Shown here one piece after another: positions 62,681-64,000 of a stretch of 64,000 nucleotides of DNA. A model generated the notes under the pieces. That model was given only the letters and a program-made list of their open reading frames with translations. It was not told where the DNA came from and did not search any database. The stretch is from positions 1-64,000 of the forward strand of contig CAJOHZ010000004.1 in assembly GCA_905234695.1 (NCBI GenBank), given 5' to 3'. Every line of letters begins with the position of its first letter. Position 1 is the first letter of the stretch. The stretch is from an uncultured Bacteroidales bacterium (GTDB lineage: Bacteria; Bacteroidota; Bacteroidia; Bacteroidales; P3). Made by a program: the position numbers and the translations under genes.

Positions 62681-63904
62681 ATGAAAAAATTGTTATCTAT
62701 TCTTGATTTCCGTTCAGATGGGATTTTTAAGATTGTTGCATTGTTGATAGTTATGTCTTCCTTTGTTGGAGGGATAACATTACCTCCGCCTTTTTATTAT
62801 GGATCATTGGCCGTATGTGGTTTGATGATAATTAAGAACGGTAAATTGAAAGTGAAAAATGTATATGTATTGTTGTTTCTCATTATCTGTTTCTTTAGTT
62901 TGTTAATAAACAACCCGCCGTCTTATTTTAGAGCGTGGGAACGTCTTGGGGGATATACTATGATATTGCTAGTGGTCAGTTCTTTGTTTGCATGTAAATA
63001 CTCTACTCAACTACGGGCAAAAATATTGTACTATATAATGGAAGTAGCCATACTCCTATCTGTTGGTTCTTTCTTTGCCTATTTTTTAGGTATTAATTTA
63101 TTTGTTCGCTTAGGAGAGCAGTTGGAAATATCTGCTGGTAAATTTTCAGGTCTTATGAATCATTCTATGGTTTTGGGTCCAGTAGCGGGACTTTCTGGCT
63201 TTGTGCTCTTTGCCTCAATTCTTTCCAAAAAAACAAAGAAAGATTATTTGTTTACTGGCGCAATGGCTCTTTGCTGTTTTGGCGCTTGTTTGCTATCTGC
63301 TTCTCGAGCAGCTGTGGGTGCTACAGGTGTTGCTTGTGTTTATGCTTTATTTCGTTACTATCGTAAAAGAATGTCAAAAATGGTGACCGTTGTTGTTGTT
63401 ATGGTAGGATTATTAATGGCAACGTTTCCATTATGGGGGGGGGTGACAGATTTCTTGGTTCAAAAACAAAAAGGTAACGAGTCAATGGGTAGTGCAATTT
63501 ATTCAAGAGAAAGAAAGTTTACAGCAAGAATTTTGGAATTTAAAAGTAGCCCGATTATTGGCATCGGGTACAATGTGGTTATTCCAGAATATGATGGTGT
63601 AGTTATGTCAAATGGTCAAATTGAACCTGGTTCCTCATGGCTGGCCGTTGCTTCCATGACAGGTGTTTTGGGGCTATCTGTTTTTATTACCATTTGTGTT
63701 AAGGAGATGCGTAGGGCTTGGAAGATTGAGCGGCCTCTAACCAGTAGCATTTTAGGTGGTATGTTACTTTTCTTTCTTGTTCACATGATTGCAGAAGGAT
63801 ACATTTTTGCCCCCAAAAATTGTCTTAGCATGCTGTTTTGGCTCATTATTGCTGTTATTGATGACAATATGCATTTAAAAGAAATAGAATACAAATTAGT
63901 TTAG
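62681..63904 (+). CDS. Wzy-like O-antigen polymerase / O-antigen ligase family
   Basis: 407 residues with about 10-11 membrane helices, starting 'IFKIVALLIVMSSFVGGITL'. A large loop with 'SAIYSRERKFTARILEFKSS' and 'PIIGIGYNVVIPEYDG' followed by the C-terminal helices matches the Wzy_C/O-antigen ligase pattern ('RLQ...GxGxG' region). It polymerises undecaprenyl-linked repeat units in the periplasm. A run of nine G (63435-63443), encoding 'WGGV', lies at about codon 254; a slip would truncate the protein. 55 bp after the GT gene. Confidence 0.85.
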   Translation: MKKLLSILDFRSDGIFKIVALLIVMSSFVGGITLPPPFYYGSLAVCGLMIIKNGKLKVKNVYVLLFLIICFFSLLINNPPSYFRAWERLGGYTMILLVVSSLFACKYSTQLRAKILYYIMEVAILLSVGSFFAYFLGINLFVRLGEQLEISAGKFSGLMNHSMVLGPVAGLSGFVLFASILSKKTKKDYLFTGAMALCCFGACLLSASRAAVGATGVACVYALFRYYRKRMSKMVTVVVVMVGLLMATFPLWGGVTDFLVQKQKGNESMGSAIYSRERKFTARILEFKSSPIIGIGYNVVIPEYDGVVMSNGQIEPGSSWLAVASMTGVLGLSVFITICVKEMRRAWKIERPLTSSILGGMLLFFLVHMIAEGYIFAPKNCLSMLFWLIIAVIDDNMHLKEIEYKLV

Positions 63905-63922
63905 TGATGTGTAAAAAATAAC

Positions 63923-64000
63923 ATGGGAAAATCACGAAGGCAAAATAAGGTGGTTCCACAGAGGGAGTTCGTCGTCAAAGCGGATTCTGGACGAGATTTC
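63923..64000 (+). CDS. start of a further gene, cut by the window end
   Basis: Open from ATG at 63923 to the window end: 26 codons, 'MGKSRRQNKVVPQREFVVKA'. It follows the polymerase gene by 18 bp in the same direction, so it is likely the next gene of the operon. Too short to assign. Confidence 0.5.
   Translation, partial: MGKSRRQNKVVPQREFVVKADSGRDF

Overview
This 64-kb window looks like chromosomal DNA of a Bacteroidales bacterium. The evidence is: several promoters of the Bacteroidetes type (TTG, about 19-22 nt, TAnnTTTG), type IX secretion (T9SS) cargo with C-terminal sorting domains, a PorV-like outer-membrane protein, a SusC/CirA-like TonB receptor with a carboxypeptidase-like N-terminal domain, a fused SecDF, and few recognisable Shine-Dalgarno sites. 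Positions 1-46,000 are moderately GC-rich. From about 49.5 kb to the end the DNA is clearly AT-richer, which suggests a transferred or fast-exchanging surface-polysaccharide locus. I cannot name the genus.

Layout. 1-8,926: end of a repeat-rich T9SS-sorted surface protein, an outer-membrane barrel protein, and an opposing giant alpha-2-macroglobulin-like protein whose last ~106 codons are out of frame. 8,942-10,379: a three-gene overlapping DUF3791/DUF3990 cassette (toxin-antitoxin-like) and a 44-codon gene with its own promoter and terminator. 10,380-11,010: a gene-free hub of short repeats plus a 162-bp MITE-like element. 11,050-20,953: housekeeping genes (lemA and a TPM-domain protein; a lipoprotein and a DUF4301 protein; a secreted peptidyl-prolyl isomerase, pheS and folB; radC; secDF). 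20,985-30,823: a tight three-gene outer-membrane/secretion cluster (TonB receptor, 1,633-residue secreted protein, PorV-like protein). 30,918-44,525: greA, a HIT protein, purM, a Na/Pi cotransporter, rpsO, pnp, tRNA-Gly(CCC), a YitT-family protein, a glycosyltransferase, a PorE-like OmpA/beta-propeller protein, and a MarC protein.

44,919-64,000: a capsule/O-antigen type locus. A tyrosine recombinase is transcribed away from the locus, and the gap between contains a 14-bp inverted repeat next to a promoter-like sequence, suggesting a DNA switch. Then follow an unknown 184-residue protein, a Wza-like export lipoprotein, a remnant of an epimerase gene, ugd, rfbA, a tandem-fused FdtA-like ketoisomerase, a sugar aminotransferase, a Wzx flippase, an unusual module (MenD-like ThDP enzyme, NAD-dependent reductase/epimerase, TagD-like cytidylyltransferase, large transferase), three more glycosyltransferases, an acetyltransferase, a Wzy-like polymerase, and the start of one further gene. 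The genes from rfbA to the end are nearly contiguous and read as one operon.

The most unusual observations are: (1) families of short repeated words found both between genes and inserted in frame inside ugd and the macroglobulin gene; (2) the candidate invertible switch next to the recombinase; (3) the MenD-like/cytidylyltransferase module, which probably makes a CDP-activated building block of unknown structure; and (4) G8 and G9 tracts in the acetyltransferase and polymerase genes, which could cause phase variation.
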